From NCBI GenBank assembly GCA_023511485.1, contig JAIMBH010000002.1, positions 53,847-117,846 of the forward strand: a stretch of DNA of 64,000 bases, written 5' to 3'. Every line of letters starts with the position of its first letter. Position 1 is the stretch's first letter. The DNA is from Bacillota bacterium. Lineage in GTDB: Bacteria; Actinomycetota; Aquicultoria; Aquicultorales; Aquicultoraceae. The notes below the pieces were generated by a model, which made no database searches, had not been told where the DNA came from, and worked only from the letters and a program-made list of their open reading frames with translations. Below are positions 8,693-16,274 of the stretch, in pieces. The translations under genes and the position numbers were made by a program.

Positions 8693-8707
8693 ACTTGCAG
8701 TAATTTA

Positions 8708-8725
8708 CTTACCCATGGGGGTATG
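8708..8725. promoter_or_regulatory. CsoR/CstR-like operator upstream of rhodanese gene
   Basis: TACCC (8710-8714), 4 nt, GGGTA (8719-8723) is a G/C-tract palindrome with flanking AT, of the kind bound by CsoR/RcnR/FrmR-family repressors. It lies immediately downstream of the extended -10 element, where a repressor would block transcription. A second, longer version is at 47517-47537. No csoR-like gene is in the window. Because both downstream genes encode sulfur-transfer domains, a persulfide sensor (CstR type) is more attractive than a copper sensor; this is inference. Confidence 0.5.
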
Positions 8726-8765
8726 ATATTTTAACATTATTAACGATTTTTAGGAGGTCATTAAA

Positions 8766-9218
8766 TTGTTCAGTTTAAAGAGGGTGCTTACATTTGGCAT
8801 GGTCGCAGTATCTATTTTGCTGGCGGTAGGATGTTCTTCGGGTCAGGTAGCTACCCAGGGCCAAACTGATACGCAGTCGGGGTATATTCAATCACAGCCG
8901 ATGCAGTCTCAGGCAAGTTATCAAAACGTTAATGCAGCTCAGGCAAAACAGCTAATAGACAGCGACAAGACCCTTCAGATCATCGATGTCAGAGAACCGT
9001 ACGAATACGCCAGCGGGCATATTCCGGGTGCAAAGCTCATACCGGTAGGCGAGTTCACGTCACGGATGGGTGAGATCGATAAATCAAGGCCTGTTTTAGT
9101 CTATTGCGGCGTTGGTTCTAGAAGTGTAGGCCCGTCAGAAGTTTTGGCGCAAGCTGGATATAAAGTATATAACCTTACAAATGGCATAAGCGAGTGGACT
9201 TACGAGATTGAGAAATAA
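8766..9218 (+). CDS. Rhodanese-like lipoprotein
   Basis: A 150-aa exported sulfurtransferase-domain protein. A lipoprotein signal peptide ends in LLAVGC with the lipid-anchored Cys at 23, followed by a Gln/Ser-rich linker to about 53. The rhodanese domain (54-150) has IIDVREPYEYASGHIPGA and the active-site loop CGVGSRS with Cys114 as persulfide carrier. It would move sulfane sulfur outside the membrane. TTG start 8766 is preceded by AGGAGG at 8752-8757, 8 nt away. The CsoR/CstR-like palindrome upstream suggests sulfide or metal-responsive expression. Confidence 0.9.
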   Translation: MFSLKRVLTFGMVAVSILLAVGCSSGQVATQGQTDTQSGYIQSQPMQSQASYQNVNAAQAKQLIDSDKTLQIIDVREPYEYASGHIPGAKLIPVGEFTSRMGEIDKSRPVLVYCGVGSRSVGPSEVLAQAGYKVYNLTNGISEWTYEIEK

Positions 9219-9223
9219 GTAAG

Positions 9224-9301
9224 AAGTCTTGAAGTGCCAATGTTCCAGGGTGCCAAAGCCTAATACATAAAAGGCATTGGCACTTTGGCACATCAAGACT
9301 T
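9224..9301. repeat. Long inverted repeat after the rhodanese gene
   Basis: Left arm AAGTCTTGA plus AGTGCCAATG (9224-9242); right arm CATTGGCACT (9275-9284), an extra TTGGCACA, then TCAAGACTT (9293-9301). The RNA would form a long hairpin. Its right end, 9285-9301, recurs with one mismatch at 59474-59490, so this belongs to a dispersed intergenic repeat family. It may also end transcription, though no U-tract is present. Confidence 0.6.
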
Positions 9302-9335
9302 CGGTGCGGCACCCACGCTTCTTGCCTTCATTGAT

Positions 9336-9812
9336 TTACCCGGCGAGTTTCTCCTCCTGTTCTTGTAGCCGTCTTAAGACATCGATTACAGGTTCGAAAT
9401 CAGGCGCTTCTTCGTCTGCGTAAACATGCTCGTAAGAAATAACGCCTGCCGAGTCAACAACATAGACCACTCTTTTTTCACGCTGTTTTTCCTCACTCCA
9501 GGCATCGTAAAGCCTTCCGACGTTTCCAAACCAATCGGAAAGCAAAGGAAAGTCTATCCCAAGTTGTTCGGCAAAAGCCTTGTGCGACCACTCGCTGTCT
9601 GCACTTATACCCACGACCTGGGCGTTGAGCTGGTGTATGTCAGGAAGCATCTCCCGCACACGCAGCAGCTCGCTTGTTCAGACAGGAGAGAAATCATGAG
9701 TGTAAAATAGTAGAACTACGTTAGTTCCACGCAGGTCTGCAAAGCGGAATTGCTCGCCATTTTGATCTGGCAGCACAAAATCCGGGGCTAATTCGCCAAT
9801 TTTAAGAGCCAT
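9336..9812 (-). CDS. Peroxiredoxin with in-frame UGA (selenocysteine) at the peroxidatic position
   Basis: The minus strand from ATG 9812 (GGAGGA 6-7 nt upstream) encodes MALKIGELAPDFVLPDQNGE, the start of an AhpE-like AhpC/TSA peroxiredoxin. At codon 45 (9678-9680) an in-frame TGA stands exactly where the catalytic Cys should be: FYTHDFSPV-U-TSELL, compare the family pattern F-S/T-x-V-C-T/P-x-E. The frame then continues through GISADSEWSHKAF to a stop at 9336, 158 aa in all, with no Cys anywhere, so it would be a one-Sec enzyme reducing hydroperoxides. Just after the UGA the RNA can fold into a hairpin: AAGC/GCUU outer stem, CUGCUGC/GCGGGAG inner stem (one mismatch), loop GUGU starting 16 nt after the UGA, in the bacterial SECIS range. 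Ordinary gene calling would give only the fragment from GTG 9659. Sequencing error or a true nonsense mutation is less likely given the position. Confidence 0.88.
9671..9680 (-). other. UGA codon and start of SECIS-like element in the peroxiredoxin gene
   Basis: The recoded TGA is at 9678-9680 (minus strand). The hairpin described for the peroxiredoxin runs from about 9675 down to 9645, with the apical GUGU loop at about 9658-9661. The inner stem has one G-G mismatch and one G-U pair. Hairpin position and a G-U in the loop fit bacterial SECIS elements read by SelB. Confidence 0.7.
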
Positions 9813-9917
9813 ATTTCATCCTCCGTTTCATAGAGTTAAGTGAAATATTCCCGCAAGAGGCAATCAGCTATCAAAGTATTGCAAAACTCAAATGCCCCGT
9901 AAAAGCCGCTGGGGCGA

Positions 9918-9954
9918 AGAAAAATACCATGAGCTTTAGCTCATGGTATTTTAA
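9918..9954 (-). terminator. Rho-independent terminator of dapA
   Basis: Perfect 11-bp stem, ATACCATGAGC and GCTCATGGTAT, extended by A-T pairs on both sides, with a 4-nt loop. On the minus strand it ends in TTTTTCTTC, so it terminates dapA; on the plus strand the T-run is weaker. The direct repeat CGAGAACCAAAA lies between it and the dapA stop. Confidence 0.85.
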
Positions 9955-9996
9955 TAAAATCGAGAACCAAAACCGAGAACCAAAAACTGGAGGCTA

Positions 9997-10902
9997 TTAT
10001 TGACTTATCTTCCCAAGATCAAGAAGGGCTTTTTGCAAGACTTGCTTGCCCTTATCGGTCATACCGACGAGCGGAAGCCTTACTGGACCGGCAGGAAGCC
10101 CCATCCAGGCCAAAGCCTGTTTTACAGGAACTGGATTTGGCTCGACAAAGAGGGCATTTACAAGCTCGATGGTTTTATAGTGTATATTTCGGGCTGCGTC
10201 GATATCGCCTGCACCAACCAACCTCACCATCTGGTCAACCTCTTTGCCAATCACGTGGCCGACAGCCGCTACCGCACCGTGCCCACCCAGGCATAACAGC
10301 GAAAAGGTAAGAGCATCTTCACCTGCATATACGTGGAAATTTTTTGCATGCGTGCCTTTGATGATCTTCATAGTCTGTGTTATGTCACCGGCGGCATCTT
10401 TTACCCCGACAATGCTATCGATATCTGATAGCTTGATTATCGTATCCGGCTCGATATTTCTTCCGGTTCGTCCGGGTATATTATAGACGATAATCGGCAA
10501 ATCAACCGCTTTTGCAATTTCCTCAAAATGTTTTAGTATTCCGTCCTGGCTCGGTTTATTATAGTAGGGTCCAACCTGTAAAGTGCCCTGAACACCCATA
10601 TCGGCGGCTGCTTTTGTCATATAAATTGCTTCGGCGGTTGAGTTAGACCCAGTACCGGCTATGACCGGTACTCTGCCGCCGACTGCGTCAACAGTTATTT
10701 TTATTACATCCAAGTGTTCTTCGTGTGATAGGGTGGGGGATTCGCCGGTAGTGCCGCATGGTATGATTGCAGCAGCAGCCTGCTCGTCAATCAAGTAGTC
10801 TATAAGTATGCGAAGACCTGCTTCATCAACTTTAAAATCATCGGTAAAAGGTGTGATAACGGGAATTAAGCATCCCCTCAGATCCCATTGCTTCTGGCTC
10901 AT
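9997..10902 (-). CDS. dapA: 4-hydroxy-tetrahydrodipicolinate synthase
   Basis: A 301-aa TIM-barrel aldolase that condenses pyruvate with aspartate semialdehyde in lysine/diaminopimelate synthesis. Seen: GTTGE at 50-54, the catalytic Tyr140 in IVYNIPGRTG, and the Schiff-base Lys168 in VGVKDAAGD. Length is normal. The frame is open further upstream (to 10968), but ATG 10902 has GAGGAG 7 nt before it and is the homologous start. Monocistronic, with a strong terminator after it. The remaining lysine-pathway genes are not in the window. Confidence 0.95.
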   Translation of the reverse strand: MSQKQWDLRGCLIPVITPFTDDFKVDEAGLRILIDYLIDEQAAAAIIPCGTTGESPTLSHEEHLDVIKITVDAVGGRVPVIAGTGSNSTAEAIYMTKAAADMGVQGTLQVGPYYNKPSQDGILKHFEEIAKAVDLPIIVYNIPGRTGRNIEPDTIIKLSDIDSIVGVKDAAGDITQTMKIIKGTHAKNFHVYAGEDALTFSLLCLGGHGAVAAVGHVIGKEVDQMVRLVGAGDIDAARNIHYKTIELVNALFVEPNPVPVKQALAWMGLPAGPVRLPLVGMTDKGKQVLQKALLDLGKISQ

Positions 10903-11038
10903 CTTAACTCCTCCTCGCTGCGTATGTCTTTCAATTTTACCCTTTAAGTGGGTAAATGCGTCAAGCAATATCGGATTTTTATGTAAAAAAACGGTTAAAA
11001 AGAATAATTCTTGGTTGGTGAAGCAGGGATCATGTGAA

Positions 11039-11062
11039 GATAAGGATAAAGATAAAGATAAA
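11039..11062. repeat. Hexamer tandem repeat GATAAR x4
   Basis: Four head-to-tail hexamers, GATAAG then three GATAAA, in the gap between dapA and the small gene at 11143. One of several short iterated-word tracts in intergenic positions of this window. Confidence 0.7.
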
Positions 11063-11142
11063 GTGCTTTTCTATTATGGGTGCAGGATAAGCCTAAAGGC
11101 TGGAGATTAGTATGCGGAGATACTATCCGGTATCCGGAGAGC

Positions 11143-11328
11143 TTAGCTATCGCTATTTCTGAGGAAGGTTTCAATTTCCTCAATGCCTCGCTCTGCCTGG
11201 ACTTTTATGAATGCATCTCGAAGTAGCTGCTGCATCCTGGCATGGTTGTCGGCAAGCTCGTTTAACAGGGTTCGTATACGTTCTAATTTCTCGTGTTGGG
11301 AATCGGCCCAGTTATCTGAATCAAGCAT
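11143..11328 (-). CDS. Small predicted helical protein, unknown
   Basis: A 61-aa acidic protein, MLDSDNWADSQHEKLERIRT at its start, almost entirely predicted amphipathic helix or coiled coil, with no Cys and no membrane segment. I do not recognise a family. There is no ribosome binding site, but CCATAATATGG followed by TAATAT ends 6 nt before the ATG, the same arrangement as before the UbiA-like gene at 2975, which argues for a leaderless transcript and for a real gene. Confidence 0.5.
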   Translation of the reverse strand: MLDSDNWADSQHEKLERIRTLLNELADNHARMQQLLRDAFIKVQAERGIEEIETFLRNSDS

Positions 11329-11351
11329 AATCTAATATTACCATATTATGG
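11329..11351 (-). promoter_or_regulatory. Possible leaderless promoter of the 61-aa gene
   Basis: On the minus strand CCATAATATGG (11351-11341) abuts TAATAT (11340-11335), which is followed by 6 nt and the ATG at 11328. Compare 2951-2974. Confidence 0.35.
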
Positions 11352-11517
11352 AATATCATGCAAAGCTAGGGGATTTCTAGTTATGCCAGCTTGGATTAGT
11401 GGTTAATAACTGCCCGAGCAGTGATTATAAATATCGCTAAGAAGGCCGATACTTAGTTATAATGTGGCTAAGTTGCCGCAAGACAGAATAATCAGCATAT
11501 ATCCGATTAGGAGAACC

Positions 11518-12705
11518 ATGGAAACGGGAGAGATAAGCCTATCGGGAGGCAAAGGGTTAGTCTTTGTAAAGGCGTTATCAAGCTTTGGCGATGGTCAAAT
11601 ATCGCTTAAGGCAGGCGATATAATCCAGGCCAGGGTTGTTGCGGTTTCTCAGGACAGCACTATCCTAAATATTGGAGGTGCCCGGATATCGGCTTCGACA
11701 AATGTATCTCTGAACCCGGGAGAGCAGGTCTCGTTTCGGATAGTCGAGGTAAACCCGGAGAGAATCGTACTTAAACATTTAACAGACCAGGGGCTAGTTC
11801 AGGCTATACCCAGACATACAAAGGATGAGTTAATCAAGTATCTATTGAGCCGGATAGGCATAAAAGCGGACGACTTTCAAAATCTGGTTAGTATTCTCAA
11901 GGAAACGAAAATCAGCATCGGAAAAGAGTTTGCAGAGCTTAAAAGCCTCATCGCCTCTTTAGCCAGTAATGCAAGTTCCAGTGGAGAGATAGACTTAAGC
12001 GGCTTACTAAATGAAATAGATGGGCTTACTGCCAGGCTTGAGGATAAGCAGGCAATCGTAACCGCCTTAAAGGCATTCGCCGAGGCGATAAGTCATGAAG
12101 CGAGGCTGCTTGAGTATCTCGAAGGTTCTGGGCCTAATGTCGGGTCTAATATAAAAAATATCAAGGCTGGGCTTCTGCAATCGCATGCACTGCTGCAGGG
12201 TCATGAACAGTTTGCATCCGATGGCTCACTCTCTGCTATGAAAGCCGCAGTAGAGAAGCTACTTGATTTACTTAGTTCAACGACGGTTTTAAATTTACCC
12301 AATGAATCACAGGCGAGGAATTTCATTTACTTACCCTTGCCTGTAAGGTTGGGAGATGAGGTAAGAACGGCAGATATCAGAATCTACGCAGACAGGCCAG
12401 GCGGGAAAAAGAGGTTGGGCCGCTCGTCGTATAGCGTTGCCTTTGCGCTTGACATGCCATCTTTAGGCAAGACGCGGGCATGGCTTGAGGTAATTGAGAG
12501 AAGTATCAGTTTCTCGATTACAACCGAAAACGTGTTGGGAATAAAAGAAGCCAAAGACCTTTTCAAAGATCTGAAGTGCTCTTTTGAAGATATGGGGTAC
12601 AAGGTCGGCCGCTTTAAAGCGGCCGAGATAAAAAAAGACACGCCGAGTAGCTTGATTGAAGAGAAAGTAGGCTTAAAGTTAGAAGGAATAGATCTCAGGG
12701 CTTAG
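11518..12705 (+). CDS. FliK-like hook-length control domain protein, orphan
   Basis: About 395 aa. The N-terminal third is a beta-rich region (GDIIQARVVAVSQDSTILNI, then SLNPGEQVSFRIVEV); the middle is helical; the C-terminal 120 residues (FALDMPSLGKTRAWLEVIE onward, ending GYKVGRFKAAEI) resemble the FliK C-terminal domain. FliK sets flagellar hook length by acting on FlhB, and the next gene encodes an FlhB-C-like protein. No other flagellar gene is nearby. The pair resembles the ylqG-ylqH arrangement of Bacillus, whose role is not settled. I chose ATG 11518 (AGGAG 4 nt upstream); the frame is open to a GTG at 11464 that overlaps a TATAAT at 11458-11463. Confidence 0.6.
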   Translation: METGEISLSGGKGLVFVKALSSFGDGQISLKAGDIIQARVVAVSQDSTILNIGGARISASTNVSLNPGEQVSFRIVEVNPERIVLKHLTDQGLVQAIPRHTKDELIKYLLSRIGIKADDFQNLVSILKETKISIGKEFAELKSLIASLASNASSSGEIDLSGLLNEIDGLTARLEDKQAIVTALKAFAEAISHEARLLEYLEGSGPNVGSNIKNIKAGLLQSHALLQGHEQFASDGSLSAMKAAVEKLLDLLSSTTVLNLPNESQARNFIYLPLPVRLGDEVRTADIRIYADRPGGKKRLGRSSYSVAFALDMPSLGKTRAWLEVIERSISFSITTENVLGIKEAKDLFKDLKCSFEDMGYKVGRFKAAEIKKDTPSSLIEEKVGLKLEGIDLRA

Positions 12706-12707
12706 GT

Positions 12708-13004
12708 ATGGAAAAGGACTCAAAAGATATCAAAAAGAAAAAAGCAGCCGCACTCGCGTACGACCCAGCAAAGGATAGTGTGCCAAGACTTGTCGCAAAA
12801 GGCTCGGGATATGTTGCCACACGCATAATCGACCTTGCGAAAGAAAAGGGGATTGACCTTTATGAAGACCCCGCGCTTGTTGAGGCGTTAAGTGTTGTTG
12901 ATTTGGGCAGGCAAATACCTGAGGAGCTATATAGTGTAGTTGCTGAAGTGCTTGCGTTTATATACACTCTAGACGGTCGCGTATCAAAGATTAATCGTTC
13001 TTGA
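12708..13004 (+). CDS. FlhB C-terminal-like protein (EscU/YscU/HrcU family), orphan
   Basis: A 98-aa protein equal to the cytoplasmic C-terminal domain of FlhB: AALAYDPAKDSVPRLVAKG, then ATRIIDLAKEKGIDLYEDP and ALVEALSVVDLGRQIPEELY are the family landmarks. The membrane part is absent and the NPTH self-cleavage site is not seen, so it cannot act as a normal export gate. It begins 2 nt after the FliK-like gene, a probable two-gene operon, and its last 21 nt overlap the convergent PfkB gene. Confidence 0.8.
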   Translation: MEKDSKDIKKKKAAALAYDPAKDSVPRLVAKGSGYVATRIIDLAKEKGIDLYEDPALVEALSVVDLGRQIPEELYSVVAEVLAFIYTLDGRVSKINRS

Positions 13005-13985
13005 GCCTCTCTGAATAACCTTTTTTCTTATCTCATCCAAGCGCAAAAGGCCAGGGTGAGCCCCGATTTGGCTCACCACCGAAGCAGAGTTGATGGCAGC
13101 CATATACATGGCGGTTTTTATATCGTAGCCCATAATAAGGGAGGCAACAAATGTAGACCCGTAAGCATCGCCGGCTCCGGTAGCATCGGCGACTTCTGTT
13201 TTGATCGCTTCCTGATAGTAGACTTCGCCGCCGTCGGTTGCATAGCTTCCGTCTTTTCCGCAGGTAACCACAACTATGTCTGGCCCAAGTTTTGCGAGCT
13301 CGACAGCAAGCTGCCGATCTTCTTTGATCTTTATATCCGGGCTTTTTGATCTCAGTAGTAGAGTGGCCTCTGTCCGGTTGACTATAAACACATCGAGTTT
13401 TTCAAGTATAGGGGCCATATACTCGTAGCCCCGTTCGATCTGGCCTATACCGGCGTTGTTAGCTATCTTTATCGATTTACTGTATGCAAAATCGACTATC
13501 TGCTTAGGCAGTTTAGGTTTTTGCCTGGTAACTGGCCCCAGATAAATCCAGGAAGTTTCAGCTATTTTATTCCAATCGCGGATTGTAAGGTCACGATTTG
13601 CCCCTGAATAAAAGAGGATGGTTCTGTCACCTACTCCTTCAGGTATGAGAACAAGCCCAATGCCTGTCTTAAGCCTATCATCTACCCAAATAAATTCGGT
13701 ATCTGCTCCTTCACGCACAAGCTCCAGGATTATTTGTTCACCAAACTCATCGTTTCCCACGTTCATGTAAGGGGCAACTTTAAGTCCAAGGCGGGCAAAT
13801 GCCGTGGCAGCGTTGCATGCGCCGCCTCCGCTGCTTGTGTGTGCAGTCTCAATGGAGATTTTTGCGCCTAAATAGAATGCGAGCAGTTTCCCCTCAATGC
13901 TCGCAGGGTCGGGGATGATTATTCCTCGGTTTGTTATAAAAAAGATATCCCTGCTTGCGCTTCCTATGGTTATGACATCGAACAT
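12984..13985 (-). CDS. PfkB-family carbohydrate kinase
   Basis: A 333-aa ribokinase-fold sugar or nucleoside kinase. Seen: the N-terminal motif GSASRDIFF, SSGGGACNAATAFARLG (first PfkB signature region), IYLGPVT, and the C-terminal DATGAGDAYGSTFVASL with the catalytic Asp and anion hole GAGD. The substrate cannot be assigned. Convergent with the FlhB-C-like gene, overlapping by 21 nt. No obvious sugar-uptake genes are adjacent. Confidence 0.85.
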   Translation of the reverse strand: MFDVITIGSASRDIFFITNRGIIIPDPASIEGKLLAFYLGAKISIETAHTSSGGGACNAATAFARLGLKVAPYMNVGNDEFGEQIILELVREGADTEFIWVDDRLKTGIGLVLIPEGVGDRTILFYSGANRDLTIRDWNKIAETSWIYLGPVTRQKPKLPKQIVDFAYSKSIKIANNAGIGQIERGYEYMAPILEKLDVFIVNRTEATLLLRSKSPDIKIKEDRQLAVELAKLGPDIVVVTCGKDGSYATDGGEVYYQEAIKTEVADATGAGDAYGSTFVASLIMGYDIKTAMYMAAINSASVVSQIGAHPGLLRLDEIRKKVIQRGSRTINL

Positions 13986-14004
13986 AAAATATGCTCCTAC
14001 AGAG

Positions 14005-14170
14005 ATAAAAATTGAAAATTAAAAAAGCAAATTGAAGATTGAAATGTAGCGCAGAATAAATGCAAGCATGGCTTTATCCTTGCCCATTGGCGGTCTAAAA
14101 AATCTTGCCTATACATAAAAGCTAAAGGGCCATACTGCACTTCAATCTAACGCTTTCAATTTTCAATTAG
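14005..14170. repeat. AT-rich intergenic inverted words
   Basis: AAAATTGAAAATTAAAA and AATTGAAGATTGAAAT on the left face TTCAATCT and TTTCAATTTTCAATT on the right, giving a loose inverted repeat of iterated TTGAA-type words between two same-strand genes. No gene is supported here. Confidence 0.45.
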
Positions 14171-14212
14171 TAATAGTATATACTATCGGCTGGCAAATAG
14201 CCGGTTTAAAGC

Positions 14213-16033
14213 TTATTTTGGCCGACCCGGAAGGTCCTCCAGGATAGCCTTAAACTCGTGAGGCGTATCTACCGGGGGCAGACACATCCTGCCGATACAG
14301 GGATACATGGTCGGGTGACGGTCTGGTGGAAAACCGCTTTTCTCCAGAATCTCGTAATCCCTTATCGGTTCAAGCAGTTTGATCTCTTTGCCCGGGACGT
14401 ATTGCCTCCAAGCTTCCTTTAAAAGTGCACGGGTACCGGCCTCGTCTTTGGTTCCGACTATTGTAAGGATAACGGGTTGGGTTAATATCTCATCGACAGC
14501 GAGCCCATAGTAAGATAGCTCAGGAGATGGAGATAATGGGCCGATCTCAATGTTTGCAAGAATCTGCTCAGCCATCTTTTCGTATCTGTTCTCACCGTTG
14601 ACGTATGCCAATCGGTATAGTTGACGGGCCATCATTGAGTTTTCATAAAGCGGTTTGTTCTTTATAAATAGAGCGCCTAAATCGGGCTCGCCGCTTTGTC
14701 CTCTATCGTAGAAGGTGCCATCTGAGGCCAGGAACCATTTTTCGCAGATGGCTGCAATATTTTTTGCAATATCGAGATAATACCAATCTCCGGTTACATT
14801 ATAGGTATCGATCAGGCAACCGAGCATATTTGCCTGATCTGAGAGCCATCCGAGATAGTGCGGCTCCACATCAAAATAATGTGCCATACCTTTGTCTTTT
14901 GAATAACATTTCTTGATCAAAAACTCAATTGTCTTTTTCGCAAAGTCAAGATAATCTGCCTTTCCAAGAATTTTATAAGCTTCTATGTATGCTGAAACCA
15001 TGAGGGCATTCGCATCAACGTAAATAATGGGGTCGATGTAGGGTATTTTGCTTTTTAATCTCTCCTCAGCAGTAGTTAATTTGTAGAATTGCTCGTCCGC
15101 ATCCTGACTTCCAAAAAAGCCCCCGTTTTGCTTATCTGCAAAAAAGCTATCTACAAACTCAAGCGTTTTTTCTGCGATATCTCGATATCTTATAAAGTCA
15201 GAGACCTGATAGCCATGCAGGTAACTTATGATGAGCTCAGCATTGTTTGCAAGCAACTTTTCATAATGGGGACTACTCCAGTCGCGCTCAGTAGAATAGC
15301 GGAAGAATCCACCCCATACTTTATCGAAAAGCCCGCCCTCGGCCATATGGTCAAGCGTGATGATAGCCATTTCAAGAAGGGTGGAATTATTCTCGAGAAA
15401 GGCCCGTCGCAGCAATAGTTCGATAGCCGGTGGGTTAGGGAATTTTGGAGCGTTGCCAAATCCACCGTATTTTGAATCGAAAGACCGGTGCAAGTTGCCT
15501 ATAATATCATTAACAATACGGCGGTTAACCTCATAATGTACTATGGTCTGCCTTGATTGGAGTGCGGTGATTTGTTCACGTCTTGCCGCTGATTCCTTCT
15601 GTAGCTGGTCATAGTGGTTAGAATAATACTCGGCAGTTCTCTCAAGAAGTCTTCTTAACTGGCCCGGCGGGATATAGGTACCACCGGTTATTAACTCACC
15701 CATGTCAGTGAGGATTGCGGTGGTTGGCCAGCCGCCAAGCAGGTACCGGCTTTGTATATCCGGCCGCTGATCTGCTTCCACCCTTATAGGGATGTACGCA
15801 TCGTTGATAAGTCGGATTATTCTTTCGTCGGAGTAAGAGGTTTCATCCATGATATGGCACCAATGGCACCAGACTGCTGATATTGCAAGAAGTACGGGCT
15901 TCTTTTGTTCTTTAGCCTGCTCAAAGGCTTCAACTGACCACTCGCGCCATTTTATGTCGCTGGCTCTATTTGGGTTTGGGGAAAACCGAAACTTTGGCAA
16001 CTGACCCCTAGATTGAGGCTTTGGCAATTGCAT
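14213..16033 (-). CDS. Thioredoxin-fold DUF255 protein (YyaL/SSP411 family)
   Basis: A 606-aa two-domain protein: a thioredoxin-like N-terminal domain with CHWCH (Cys56, Cys59) within PVLLAISAVWCHWCH, followed by a long alpha/alpha-barrel-like region similar to glycoside-epimerase folds (APKFPNPPAIELLLRRAF, WSSPHYEKLL). The family is widespread but its biochemical role is unsettled. ATG 16033 has GGAG 6 nt upstream; a TTG four codons earlier is less likely. It has full family length apart from a somewhat short C-terminus. Confidence 0.85.
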   Translation of the reverse strand: MQLPKPQSRGQLPKFRFSPNPNRASDIKWREWSVEAFEQAKEQKKPVLLAISAVWCHWCHIMDETSYSDERIIRLINDAYIPIRVEADQRPDIQSRYLLGGWPTTAILTDMGELITGGTYIPPGQLRRLLERTAEYYSNHYDQLQKESAARREQITALQSRQTIVHYEVNRRIVNDIIGNLHRSFDSKYGGFGNAPKFPNPPAIELLLRRAFLENNSTLLEMAIITLDHMAEGGLFDKVWGGFFRYSTERDWSSPHYEKLLANNAELIISYLHGYQVSDFIRYRDIAEKTLEFVDSFFADKQNGGFFGSQDADEQFYKLTTAEERLKSKIPYIDPIIYVDANALMVSAYIEAYKILGKADYLDFAKKTIEFLIKKCYSKDKGMAHYFDVEPHYLGWLSDQANMLGCLIDTYNVTGDWYYLDIAKNIAAICEKWFLASDGTFYDRGQSGEPDLGALFIKNKPLYENSMMARQLYRLAYVNGENRYEKMAEQILANIEIGPLSPSPELSYYGLAVDEILTQPVILTIVGTKDEAGTRALLKEAWRQYVPGKEIKLLEPIRDYEILEKSGFPPDRHPTMYPCIGRMCLPPVDTPHEFKAILEDLPGRPK

Positions 16034-16274
16034 ATTCTGCTCCAATCATCATGATGATACTTTCTCATACCCCGTTGGCCGCGCGTTAAATCGTTCAAAC
16101 AGCCTCAGGCCTTTTAAAGTGCTGAAGTCTAAAAGTAGCGAAGTTTAAAAAGCCGAAGTTGATGCTAAATAATAATTCCTTTCCCGTTAGAGCTATGTGG
16201 GGTGAAATTCTGTTGTTTATCCTCACGTTACTCTCTGACCCTGGTACATTCGCGTCTTTGCATCTCGGATTTTC

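Larger units (their letters stand above)
8324..8707. other. Intergenic region between divergent Rrf2 and rhodanese genes
   Basis: No gene is supported in this AT-rich stretch. It contains iterated TATTACTATG-like words (about 8463-8493), a perfect inverted repeat at 8546-8564 and a promoter for the rhodanese gene near 8684-8692. Confidence 0.6.

Noticed and set aside
9336..9659. Short peroxiredoxin starting at GTG 9659
   Set aside because: It would lack the catalytic region; the N-terminal half is present upstream in the same frame with a strong ribosome binding site.
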